Position numbers and translations under genes: made by a program
Part shown: positions 1 through 6,641 of the stretch, piece by piece
Position numbering within the stretch: position 1 is the stretch's first letter
How the letters are laid out: each line of letters begins with the position of its first letter
Assembly: GCA_964531165.1 (NCBI GenBank)
Contig: CAZHEA010000069.1
Span: 1-17,052, forward strand
Source: SZUA-229 sp964531165
GTDB lineage: Bacteria > Pseudomonadota > Gammaproteobacteria > SZUA-229
DNA: 17,052 nt
Reading direction: 5' to 3'
Notes under the pieces: model-generated
Database searches by the model: none
Told to the model about the DNA's origin: nothing
The model's input: only the letters and a program-made list of their open reading frames with translations

Positions 1-1021
1 CGACGGCTGCCCGCCGGGCATAGAAATCGCTGAAGCCGATTTGCAGGCAGATCTTGATCGACGCCGGCCGGGAACTTCGCGCCATACGACTCAACGCCGC
101 GAACCGGATCAGGTGAAGATTCTTTCCGGGGTTTTTGAAGGTAAAACCACCGGTACCCCGATCGGGTTACTTATCGAAAATGTTGATCAACGCTCTAAAG
201 ATTATGGCAATATCGCAGATACATTTCGGCCAGGGCATGCCGATTATACTTACACACAAAAATATGGTTTTAGAGATTACCGCGGTGGCGGTAGATCATC
301 GGCACGTGAAACGGCTATGCGAGTTGCCGCCGGTGCTATTGCCAAAAAGTTTTTGCAGAATAAATATAATATTTTAATTCGCGGCTATCTTTCAAAGCTA
401 GGTCCGATTGAAGTGCGTGAACATGACTGGAGTCAGGTCAGTGAAAATCCATTTTTTTGCCCGGATAAAAATAAGGTAAAAGAAATGGAAGACTATATGG
501 ATGCATTGCGTAAAGAAGGTAACTCGGTTGGTGCGAGAATTTCAGTCGTGGCAGAAGGCGTGCCTCCCGGATTAGGCGAGCCGATTTTTGACCGGCTGGA
601 TGCAGAAATTTCCTATGCAATGATGACCATTAATGCCGCTAAGGGTGTAGAAATTGGTGGCGGTTTTAGCTGTGTTGAAGCAAAGGGTACCGAATTTCGT
701 GATGAAATTACCCCCGAAGGTTTTTTAAGTAATCACGCTGGCGGTATTTTAGGTGGCATTAGTTCCGGGCAGAATATTGTAGTGCATACCGCTTTTAAAC
801 CCACATCGAGTATGCGCTTAGCCGGCAGAAGTGTTGATATAAATGGTGAAGCAATGGAAGTGGTTACCCATGGTCGGCATGATCCCTGTGTGGGAATTCG
901 GGCAACACCGATTTGCGAAGCCATGCTGGCGTTAACTCTGGCAGATCAGATGATGCGTTTTAATGCGCAGTGTGGTGATGTTGAGTGTGCAACGCCGGTT
1001 ATTCCTGCGGGTGAAGATTAA
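1..1021 (+). CDS. aroC: Chorismate synthase, 5' end cut off by the window
   Basis: AroC converts 5-enolpyruvylshikimate-3-phosphate to chorismate with reduced FMN, the last common step to Trp, Phe, Tyr and folate, in the cytoplasm. The reading frame is open from base 2 (DGCPPG...) and continues through family blocks LDRRRPGTSR, RREPDQVKILSGVFEG, FRPGHADYTY, RGGGRSSARETAMR, GGILGGISSGQ, AFKPTSS and THGRHDPC, ending at TAA 1019-1021. By comparison with E. coli AroC (from memory), about 27 N-terminal residues, including the first catalytic His region, lie outside the window. The TTG at 41 is an internal Leu codon, not the start. The remaining 339 residues show no break. A palindromic repeat begins directly after the stop and separates it from the MFS gene, an order also known next to Pseudomonas aroC. 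Confidence 0.97.
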   Translation, partial: DGCPPGIEIAEADLQADLDRRRPGTSRHTTQRREPDQVKILSGVFEGKTTGTPIGLLIENVDQRSKDYGNIADTFRPGHADYTYTQKYGFRDYRGGGRSSARETAMRVAAGAIAKKFLQNKYNILIRGYLSKLGPIEVREHDWSQVSENPFFCPDKNKVKEMEDYMDALRKEGNSVGARISVVAEGVPPGLGEPIFDRLDAEISYAMMTINAAKGVEIGGGFSCVEAKGTEFRDEITPEGFLSNHAGGILGGISSGQNIVVHTAFKPTSSMRLAGRSVDINGEAMEVVTHGRHDPCVGIRATPICEAMLALTLADQMMRFNAQCGDVECATPVIPAGED

Positions 1022-1026
1022 AAGTC

Positions 1027-1159
1027 AAAAGCATATTGTCCGCAAATGTACGCGAAGCTACGCAAATAAAATCAAAAGCATTTATGGATTACTGTGTGCC
1101 GCAGGCACACAAATAAAATTTTGCGTATATTCGCGTTCATTTGCGGACAATATGCTTTT
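1027..1159. repeat. Long intergenic palindrome (repeat copy A)
   Basis: Arms 1027-1066 and 1120-1159 are inverted copies matching at 37 of 40 positions (mismatches at 1049, 1057 and 1058). CGC triplets begin at 1041, 1051 and 1061 on the left; GCG triplets begin at 1123, 1133 and 1143 on the right, so spacing is exactly 10 bp on both sides. A second hairpin with an 8-bp stem (1093-1100/1104-1111, core GTGTGCC-gca-GGCACAC) sits in the centre. The 12-mer TCAAAAGCATTT at 1072-1083 recurs in copy B. The element fills nearly all of the aroC-MFS gap. A transcript through it would form a very stable stem ending 8 nt before the MFS start codon. Confidence 0.9.
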
Positions 1160-1167
1160 AAAAAAAT

Positions 1168-2322
1168 ATGAATAATCATTCAATGCCATACTGGCGTCTC
1201 TCCGGATTTTACTGGGTTTACTTTGCCTCGCTGGGCATTGTGGTGCCTTACTGGGCACTGTATTTAAATTCCTTAGGTTTTGATGCTAAATCTATCGGCG
1301 AATTAATGTCGATTTTAATGGTTACAAAAATCGTTGCACCGTATTTATGGAGCTGGATTGCAGATCACAGTGGTCACTGTATGCGTATTATTCGCATCGC
1401 CAGTATCTGTTCTATGGTAGCTTTTCTCGGCGTGTTTTTACAGTCTGGATTCTGGTGGCTGGCCATTGTTATGCTGTTATTTAGTTTTTTCTGGAATGCG
1501 ACCCTTCCCCAGTTTGAAGCCAATACCATGAACTATTTAGGCGAAGATACGCATAAATATAGTGTGGTGCGTTTATGGGGTTCATTGGGGTTTGTTTTTT
1601 CAGTGATTATTATTGGAGCCATGCTGGATGAGTTTGGTTATCAATTAGTCCCTGTTTCAGTTTTATTAATGTATGTGTTTATTGTTGTATTTAGTTTTCT
1701 GGTGGGCGATGCACCGAAAAAAGCACATCATGATGACAGTGGCTCTATCTTAAAAGTAGTCAGGCAGCCGCAGGTGATTGCGTTGTTGCTGGTGTGCTTT
1801 TTAATGCAAATGAGCCATGGTCCTTATTACACGTTTTATTCTATTTATTTAAAGCAGTTTAGCTACAGCAGTTTTAGTCTGGGCTGGTTGTGGGCGCTGG
1901 GTGTCATGGCTGAAATTGTTTTATTTATGTTTATGCATAAATTAATGCCGAAGTATGGGGCGCGAAGTTTATTAATAGTCGCATTGGGCTTAACCACATT
2001 GCGTTGGTTGTTAATTGGTGGGTTTGTTGAAAATGTGTCTGTTGTTATTTTTGCACAGTGTTTACATGCCGCCAGTTTTGGTTTGTATCATGCAGTAGCA
2101 ATTGAATTATTTCACCGGAATTTTAAAGGTAAACTGCAGGGCAGAGGGCAGGCGCTGTACTCGGCTGTGAGCTTTGGTGCGGGAGGTGCAATCGGTACAT
2201 TACTAAGTGGAGTTTATTGGGATGTCTATTCACCGCAGATTATTTTTAGTGCGGCTGCACTGGCTTCGTTTATGGCCATGTTGATTGCATTTAAATTTTT
2301 AGTATTAAAGCCCGACACATAA
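1168..2322 (+). CDS. MFS transporter, HcaT/LacY-like (MFS_1_like)
   Basis: A 384-residue inner-membrane protein with about 12 hydrophobic segments and a hydrophilic central loop near residues 185-195 (DAPKKAHHDD), as expected of a major facilitator. The N-terminal YWRLSGFYWVYFASLGIVVP and the later FWNATLPQFEANTMNYLG and RLWGSLGF segments resemble the 3-phenylpropionate transporter (HcaT)/nucleoside-proton symporter-like group. Substrate cannot be told from sequence; members beside aroC in other gammaproteobacteria are annotated only as probable MFS transporters (recalled). The start is uncertain: ATG 1168 has no Shine-Dalgarno, and ATG 1183 (MPYWRL) is an alternative, also without one. The right arm of the palindrome ends 8 nt upstream. 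Downstream gene slyD is convergent. Confidence 0.88.
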   Translation: MNNHSMPYWRLSGFYWVYFASLGIVVPYWALYLNSLGFDAKSIGELMSILMVTKIVAPYLWSWIADHSGHCMRIIRIASICSMVAFLGVFLQSGFWWLAIVMLLFSFFWNATLPQFEANTMNYLGEDTHKYSVVRLWGSLGFVFSVIIIGAMLDEFGYQLVPVSVLLMYVFIVVFSFLVGDAPKKAHHDDSGSILKVVRQPQVIALLLVCFLMQMSHGPYYTFYSIYLKQFSYSSFSLGWLWALGVMAEIVLFMFMHKLMPKYGARSLLIVALGLTTLRWLLIGGFVENVSVVIFAQCLHAASFGLYHAVAIELFHRNFKGKLQGRGQALYSAVSFGAGGAIGTLLSGVYWDVYSPQIIFSAAALASFMAMLIAFKFLVLKPDT

Positions 2323-2326
2323 AATT

Positions 2327-2358
2327 TTTGTAGGTGCGAATTTATTCGCACCTACAAA
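2327..2358. terminator. Perfect hairpin between convergent genes
   Basis: A perfect 14-bp stem (TTTGTAGGTGCGAA at 2327-2340, complement at 2345-2358) with a 4-nt loop TTTA starts 5 nt after the MFS stop codon. It lies between the convergent MFS and slyD genes, so a bidirectional terminator is the natural reading. Neither side carries a proper run of T, so it may instead be a REP-like dispersed palindrome or an RNA-stabilising 3' end. Confidence 0.55.
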
Positions 2359-2400
2359 CCCATTAATAGTATTCTTTTAAACTGATTTATTAGTCTATGT

Positions 2401-2430
2401 TTTTTGCGTTTATTAGCGGCTATTGGCGTT
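2401..2430. repeat. 10-bp-phased GCG triplets (half-element)
   Basis: Three 10-mers in a row, tttttGCGtt, tattaGCGgc and tattgGCGtt, place GCG at 2406, 2416 and 2426. The spacing matches the arms of the palindromes at 1027-1159 and 7282-7357, but there is no inverted partner here. It lies downstream of slyD and of the hairpin at 2327-2358. It may be a decayed half-copy of the same family. Confidence 0.4.
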
Positions 2431-2458
2431 AAGTCTTTTGAGGCTTTCAGTCGTGCGT

Positions 2459-2947
2459 TTAGTGATCATGTCCACAAGATTCACCATGTGCATGAATATG
2501 CCCATGGCTTAGTTCTTCTTCGCTAGCATCACGTACATCCATTACCTCTACATTGTAATGCAGGGTAACTCCGGCCAGTGGCGGGTTGCCATCAATCGTA
2601 ATATCATCACCGTTGACTTCACTAATAGTAATCATCACCGGTTGGCCATCATCACCTTCCGCATGAAATTGCATACCGACTTCGACTTTTTCATCACCAA
2701 AAGCATTGGCTTTAATGACCTGAGTAATCGCCGAATTGTATTCACCGTAGGCATCTTTCGGCTCTAATACCAAATCAAATTTATCGCCTGTGGTTTTATC
2801 GGTTAAGGCATTTTCCAGTCCGGGGATGATATTGCTGTGGCCATGCAAATAAACAAAACTGGCATTGTTTGATTCATCAATTATTTTTCCATCACCATCT
2901 TTCAGGGTGTAATTAAGGGTAATGGCTTTATCTGTGCTGATATTCAT
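2459..2947 (-). CDS. slyD: FKBP-type peptidyl-prolyl isomerase/chaperone, SlyD-like
   Basis: A cytosolic cis-trans prolyl isomerase with chaperone activity and, in E. coli, nickel handling for hydrogenase. The 162-residue protein from ATG 2947 has the usual split layout: an N-terminal FKBP part (ITLNYTLKDGDGKIIDES, GHSNIIPGLENAL, GDKFDLVLEPKDAYGEY), an inserted IF flap around residues 70-120, and the FKBP return PPLAGVTLHYNVEVMDVRDA. It ends in a short His-rich metal-binding tail (HGHIHAHGESCGHDH), smaller than the E. coli tail. An upstream in-frame ATG at 2983 would add 12 residues unlike the family; a possible -10 (TATATT) lies inside that extension, so 2947 is preferred. It is divergent from the IMPase-family gene. 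Confidence 0.93.
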   Translation of the reverse strand: MNISTDKAITLNYTLKDGDGKIIDESNNASFVYLHGHSNIIPGLENALTDKTTGDKFDLVLEPKDAYGEYNSAITQVIKANAFGDEKVEVGMQFHAEGDDGQPVMITISEVNGDDITIDGNPPLAGVTLHYNVEVMDVRDASEEELSHGHIHAHGESCGHDH

Positions 2948-2965
2948 AATGGGCTCGGTAGTGTG

Positions 2966-2971
2966 AATATA
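2966..2971 (-). promoter_or_regulatory. Candidate -10 box of slyD
   Basis: On the minus strand the hexamer reads TATATT, 5 of 6 matches to the sigma70 -10 consensus, and would start transcription near 2959, about a dozen bases before ATG 2947. No convincing -35 is seen. Confidence 0.3.
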
Positions 2972-3092
2972 AAGTGCGTGCATTGTAACTGATGACAGGG
3001 TGGTTTTGTAGTGTACTCAACTTTTTTGACGGGGTTGTTATTAGGATGGGATTAAATTTGACTCTAATGCCGTTCTGATAAAGAATTCCAAT

Positions 3093-3896
3093 ATGCTCTC
3101 ATTGAAATACACGCAGGAACTTGTCGCTTTTTCTCACCAACTGGCCGATGCCATTGGTGATATCCACCGAAAATATTTTCGTCAGCCGGTATTTACGCAA
3201 TATAAAGATGACAGTAGTCCGGTGACGCAGGTTGATAAAGAGTCTGAAATGCTGATGCGTGAAATGGTAATGAAGCGCTACCCTGAGCATGGCATACTCG
3301 GTGAAGAGTATCCGCCTTATCAGGCTGAGGCGGAAATTGTGTGGGTGATTGATCCGGTGGATGGCACTAAATATTTTATGACCGGACACCCGATGTTTGC
3401 TCTGCTGCTAGGGCTGGCATACAAAGGTGAGTTTATTCTCGGGGTGATTGATCAGGCAATTACGCAAGAGCGCTGGGTCGGGGCGGATGGTTACGGCAGT
3501 TTTTTAAATGGTAATGCAATCACTACCCGTAAATGCACAAGTTTGAATAAAGCTATTTTAGCGCGCCCGGGTTTTGAGTGGCACACCGCAGGGCGTGATC
3601 AGTATATTGAAAAAATCTGGCGAAAAACACATTGGGCGCAGTGGGGTGTTGCGCCTTACGATTATGGTTTGCTGGCTGCCGGGCATATAGATGTGGTGAT
3701 AAATGCCGGGCCGGTTATACATGATTTTGCCGCACTAGGGCCAATCATAAACAATGCCGGTGGGCTGATTACCGACTGGTTTGGTCAACGGCTTAATTTG
3801 ACATCTCCAAACCATATTGTGGCGGTAGGTAACCCGGCATTGATGCCGGAGATTATTCGGTTGTTAAACTTCACGGAAGAATCGGCTGAAGGCTGA
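3093..3896 (+). CDS. Inositol monophosphatase family protein, histidinol-phosphatase-like
   Basis: A 267-residue Mg-dependent phosphatase of the IMPase superfamily. Metal-site motifs are present: D48 in TQVDKE, E71 in LGEEY, and D87/D90/T92 in DPVDGT, plus D211 in HDFAAL. The wording around them (SSPVTQVDKESE, PEHGILGEEY, GVIDQAITQERWVG, GLITDWFG) is closest to the HisN-type histidinol-phosphatases rather than SuhB or CysQ. Two features deviate: Asn204 stands seven residues before D211, where human IMPase has Glu213 before Asp220, and the usual GGDCY-like segment reads GVAPY. The substrate is therefore open; histidinol phosphate or another sugar or alcohol phosphate is possible. The start has only a weak AAAGAA upstream. 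A TTGACT (3058-3063) with an AAGAAT 17 bp later would give a nearly leaderless transcript. Confidence 0.85.
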   Translation: MLSLKYTQELVAFSHQLADAIGDIHRKYFRQPVFTQYKDDSSPVTQVDKESEMLMREMVMKRYPEHGILGEEYPPYQAEAEIVWVIDPVDGTKYFMTGHPMFALLLGLAYKGEFILGVIDQAITQERWVGADGYGSFLNGNAITTRKCTSLNKAILARPGFEWHTAGRDQYIEKIWRKTHWAQWGVAPYDYGLLAAGHIDVVINAGPVIHDFAALGPIINNAGGLITDWFGQRLNLTSPNHIVAVGNPALMPEIIRLLNFTEESAEG

Positions 3897-3903
3897 AGCC
3901 GAT
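3881..3903 (+). terminator. Hairpin across the stop codon of the IMPase-family gene
   Basis: ATCGGCT (3881-3887) and AGCCGAT (3897-3903) form a 7-bp stem with a 9-nt loop that contains the TGA stop at 3894-3896. It is followed by ATGAAAAATTCT and no T run, so termination is only possible, not shown. Confidence 0.25.
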
Positions 3904-3920
3904 ATGAAAAATTCTGTGTC

Positions 3921-4006
3921 GGGGTTAATGATTTTCAAATCATGCCTTATTAATATTGGCGATTTTAAAGTACCTGTTTCAGGTAGGTGGAGTCGTATCT
4001 AACCCC
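3921..4006. other. Self-complementary gap segment between two convergent genes
   Basis: This 86-nt segment is closed by GGGGTTA (3921-3927) and TAACCCC (4000-4006). Inside it are two smaller hairpins: ATGATTT-tc-AAATCAT (3928-3943) and TACCTG-ttt-CAGGTA (3971-3985). It lies between the 3' ends of the IMPase-family gene and the LysR gene. It could be a small structured RNA or merely the 3' ends and terminators of both genes. No T run or promoter supports an independent RNA. Confidence 0.3.
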
Positions 4007-4022
4007 GGTCGCGCTTTGCTCA

Positions 4023-4895
4023 TTAACTTTTATGTTTTTTAAGTTCTGCCATCAATCTGTTCGCCGCATTCGAAAGCGTTCTTTGTTGATGGCTGACAAC
4101 ACCGAGCAGTCTTTCAAATTCAACACCGTCTACATTCATAATAGCAATGTCACTGCTGATCATTGATACCGGTAATACACTCCAGCCCAGTCCAATGGAA
4201 ACCATCATTTTTATGGTTTCCAGATAATTGGTTTCCATGGCGATATTTAAATTTTGCTGGTTCAGCCCCAGGGCGTTTTCCAGGCGCAGCCGGGTAAAGG
4301 TGTTTTGCGAGGGCAAAATCGCGGGGATTCTACTAAGTTGTGAAACACTTATTTGGGTTGCTTTAGCCTGCGGGTGTTGCGCGCTAATGACAATGTCCAG
4401 TGGGTCATGCCAGATGACCTGACTTTGCAGCTGCGGCGAGCTGGTTTCGGGCAGGGTGGCGATGGCTAGTTCAACATCGCCTTTGTGGACACAATTGCAG
4501 GCTTCCTCCGAATCCATAAATCGTATATCCAGATCAACGTCCGGGTATTCACAGGTAAAGGCCCGTAATACCGGCGGTAAGCGATGTAAGCCAATGTGAT
4601 GGCTGGTGGCGATGCTGAGTTTGCCGCTGACTTTTTCATTTAAATTACCAATGGCGCGCTTGCTTTCTTCCAGTTCGGCTAAAATACGTAATGCGCTGGG
4701 CAGCAGAGCGCGGCCGGCTTCTGTGAGTTTTACCTGTTTGCCAATGCGATCGAACAGGCGGGTACCCAGTTCGTTTTCCAGTGCGGAAATGCGCTTACTG
4801 ACGGCAGGCTGGGTAATAAACAGGTGTTCGGCGGCTTTTGAAAAAGATCGCTGTTGACTGACGTTGATAAAGGCAGATAGGTTCTGAATATCCAT
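4023..4895 (-). CDS. LysR-type transcriptional regulator divergent from leuC
   Basis: A 290-residue LTTR. Residues 1-60 form the winged helix-turn-helix (FSKAAEHLFITQPAVSKRISALENELG, with TRLFDR following), then a linker helix, then the two-lobed effector domain from about residue 90 (KLSIATSHHIGLHRLPPVLRAF, VELAIATLP, LGWSVLPVSM). The effector cannot be named. Genes of this type sit next to leuC in Pseudomonas and relatives (recalled), where control of the leucine genes is the simplest guess. The gene starts 154 bp from leuC on the opposite strand, and a perfect T-N11-A palindrome lies 25 bp from its start codon, suitable for autoregulation as well. Only a weak ribosome site precedes the ATG. 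Confidence 0.92.
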   Translation of the reverse strand: MDIQNLSAFINVSQQRSFSKAAEHLFITQPAVSKRISALENELGTRLFDRIGKQVKLTEAGRALLPSALRILAELEESKRAIGNLNEKVSGKLSIATSHHIGLHRLPPVLRAFTCEYPDVDLDIRFMDSEEACNCVHKGDVELAIATLPETSSPQLQSQVIWHDPLDIVISAQHPQAKATQISVSQLSRIPAILPSQNTFTRLRLENALGLNQQNLNIAMETNYLETIKMMVSIGLGWSVLPVSMISSDIAIMNVDGVEFERLLGVVSHQQRTLSNAANRLMAELKKHKS

Positions 4896-4919
4896 AGGTA
4901 CCGGGTTATTAGCTTCGTT

Positions 4920-4934
4920 ATTCCTTTAAGGAAT
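4920..4934. promoter_or_regulatory. Candidate LysR-type operator (T-N11-A)
   Basis: ATTCCTTTAAGGAAT is a perfect inverted repeat with 7-bp arms and a 1-bp centre. T at 4921 and A at 4933 fit the T-N11-A signature of LTTR boxes. It lies in the lysR-leuC divergent region, with its centre about 65 bp before the predicted leuC start point near 4992. That is where LTTR recognition sites usually sit. Confidence 0.5.
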
Positions 4935-4956
4935 AGCTTACATGAAAAAGATGAAT

Positions 4957-4985
4957 TTGTTTTATGTTTGTTCAGGGGCTAGTAT
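4957..4985 (+). promoter_or_regulatory. Candidate leuC promoter
   Basis: TTGTTT (4957-4962) and TAGTAT (4980-4985) are separated by exactly 17 bp. Both hexamers are weak (about 3/6 and 4/6), as expected for an activator-dependent promoter. A start near 4992 leaves a leader of about 58 nt before ATG 5050. Confidence 0.35.
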
Positions 4986-5049
4986 CTAAAGCCTGTAGTA
5001 ATTGGCTCTACATATAAGTTAAATCGCGCTATAGCGGGAGATGAGAGAG

Positions 5050-6459
5050 ATGGCCGGAAAAACATTATACGATAAATTATTTGAATCCCATGTGGTACGC
5101 ACCGAAGAAGGTGGTACCGCACTGCTTTATATCGACCGGCATCTGGTACATGAGGTGACTTCACCTCAGGCATTTGAAGGTTTGCGTCTGGCCAATCGTA
5201 AGCCATGGCGTACCGATACGGTATTAGCGGTGCCGGATCATAATGTACCCACTGTTGTCAGTGAGCGAGCTAAAGGCATTAGCGATGCGGTTGCGCGGAT
5301 ACAGGTGGAAACTCTGGGCAAGAATACGAAAGAATTTGGTATTACCCAGTTTGATATGAATGATATTCGTCAGGGTATTGTGCATGTGGTTGGTCCGGAG
5401 CAGGGAGCTACTTTGCCGGGCATGACGTTGGTATGTGGTGACTCTCACACGGCGACCCATGGTGCATTCGGTTCAATGGCGTTTGGTATTGGCACCTCTG
5501 AAGTTGAGCATGTGTTGGCAACGCAGTGTTTATTACAGAAAAAAATGAAAAATATGCGTATCAATGTAGAAGGCGTATTAGGTGCGGGTGTGACCGCTAA
5601 AGATATCGTGCTGGCGGTTATCGGTGAAATTGGCACTGCCGGTGGTACGGGTTATGCGATGGAATTTGCCGGTTCGGCAATCCGTGATCTATCGATGGAT
5701 GGCCGCATGACCATCTGCAATATGGCGATTGAAGCCGGTGCGCGGGTCGGTATGGTGGCGGTTGATCAAACCACCATTGATTATGTTGAAGGCAGGCCTT
5801 ATTCACCTAAAGGCGATCAATGGGATCAGGCGGTAGCTGCCTGGTTTGATTTGCATAGTGACGAAGATGCGGTATTTGATCATGAAATAACGCTGGATGC
5901 GCAGACAATCAAACCGCAGGTGACCTGGGGAACTTCACCGGAAATGGTGGTGTCTGTTGATATGACTGTGCCGGACCCGGCAGCTGAAACGGATGCGGTT
6001 AAATCTGACGGCATGCAAAAAGCGCTGGAGTATATGGGGCTGAATGCGGGCATGGCGATGGATGAAATTACCGTGGATAAAGTATTTATCGGTTCCTGCA
6101 CAAACTCCAGACTGGAGGACTTGCAGGAAGCAGCGGACATTATCAAAGGTCGAAAAGTGGCGGATAATGTAAAGCTGGCGATGATTGTTCCCGGCTCCGG
6201 TTTAATTAAGCAGCAGGCTGAAAAAGCCGGACTGGATAAAATATTTACCGATGCGGGCTTTGAATGGCGGGAGCCGGGATGTTCGATGTGCCTGGCGATG
6301 AATGCGGACAGGTTAGAGCCGCAGGAGCGTTGTGCATCGACATCTAATCGCAACTTTGAAGGCCGTCAGGGTGCTGGTGGGCGAACCCATTTAGTGAGTC
6401 CGGCGATGGCAGCAGGTGCAGCAATTGCCGGGCATTTTGTCGATGTCAGAAACTTTTAA
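5050..6459 (+). CDS. leuC: 3-isopropylmalate dehydratase, large subunit
   Basis: LeuC, with LeuD, isomerises 2-isopropylmalate to 3-isopropylmalate in leucine synthesis. It is an aconitase-fold enzyme with a [4Fe-4S] cluster. The three cluster cysteines are C350 (IGSCTNSR), C411 and C414 (PGCSMCLAMN). Other signatures are YIDRHLVHEVTSPQAF, CGDSHTATHGAFG and SNRNFEGRQGAGGRTHLVSPAMAA. The 469 residues from ATG 5050 match E. coli LeuC in length. The alternative ATG at 5041 abuts its GGGAG and would add MRE; with 5050 the same GGAG lies at a proper 9-nt distance, so 5050 is chosen. The stop overlaps the ribosome site of the small lipoprotein gene that follows. Confidence 0.97.
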   Translation: MAGKTLYDKLFESHVVRTEEGGTALLYIDRHLVHEVTSPQAFEGLRLANRKPWRTDTVLAVPDHNVPTVVSERAKGISDAVARIQVETLGKNTKEFGITQFDMNDIRQGIVHVVGPEQGATLPGMTLVCGDSHTATHGAFGSMAFGIGTSEVEHVLATQCLLQKKMKNMRINVEGVLGAGVTAKDIVLAVIGEIGTAGGTGYAMEFAGSAIRDLSMDGRMTICNMAIEAGARVGMVAVDQTTIDYVEGRPYSPKGDQWDQAVAAWFDLHSDEDAVFDHEITLDAQTIKPQVTWGTSPEMVVSVDMTVPDPAAETDAVKSDGMQKALEYMGLNAGMAMDEITVDKVFIGSCTNSRLEDLQEAADIIKGRKVADNVKLAMIVPGSGLIKQQAEKAGLDKIFTDAGFEWREPGCSMCLAMNADRLEPQERCASTSNRNFEGRQGAGGRTHLVSPAMAAGAAIAGHFVDVRNF

Positions 6460-6468
6460 GGAAACTCA

Positions 6469-6603
6469 ATGATGAAAAAAATAATCAATCTTGTTTTGGT
6501 TGTACTGATGATGGTGGGGTCTTTGTCTTTAGCCGGTTGCGCAAGCACATGGGACGGTGTTGGCAAGGATATTGAACAAATAGGTAAAGATATACAAAGT
6601 TAA
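6469..6603 (+). CDS. Entericidin-like small lipoprotein (44 aa) inside the leu operon
   Basis: ATG 6469 (or the adjacent ATG 6472) is preceded by AAGGAA at 6458-6463, overlapping the leuC stop codon. The peptide begins MMKKIINLVLVVLMMVGSLS and continues LAGC ASTWDGVGKDIEQIGKDIQS: a lysine-bearing signal peptide, a lipobox LAGC with the modified Cys at residue 24, and a short mature part of about 21 residues. The WDGVGKDIEQIGKDI segment resembles the RGVGEDI segment of entericidins A and B. Family members are small outer- or inner-membrane lipoproteins; E. coli EcnB has been described as bacteriolytic and EcnA as its antidote (recalled). Only 9 nt separate it from leuC and 38 nt from leuD, so it is translated from the leu transcript. 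Confidence 0.88.
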   Translation: MMKKIINLVLVVLMMVGSLSLAGCASTWDGVGKDIEQIGKDIQS

Positions 6604-6641
6604 AAATATAGTTTTGTAGTGAAAATTAATTTGAGAAGGTT

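Noticed and set aside
41..43. TTG as the start of aroC
   Set aside because: The frame is open to base 2 and reads recognisable AroC residues (DGCPPG, EADL), so this is an internal Leu codon of a gene cut by the window edge.
2948..2983. Upstream ATG giving SlyD 12 extra residues
   Set aside because: The extension is not family-like, has no ribosome site and contains the likely -10 box; ATG 2947 fits better.
3921..4006. tRNA-like object: 86 nt closed by a 7-bp stem
   Set aside because: The TpsiC-loop (GTTCGA) and D-loop consensus are absent on both strands and the internal stems are in the wrong places; kept only as a structured segment.
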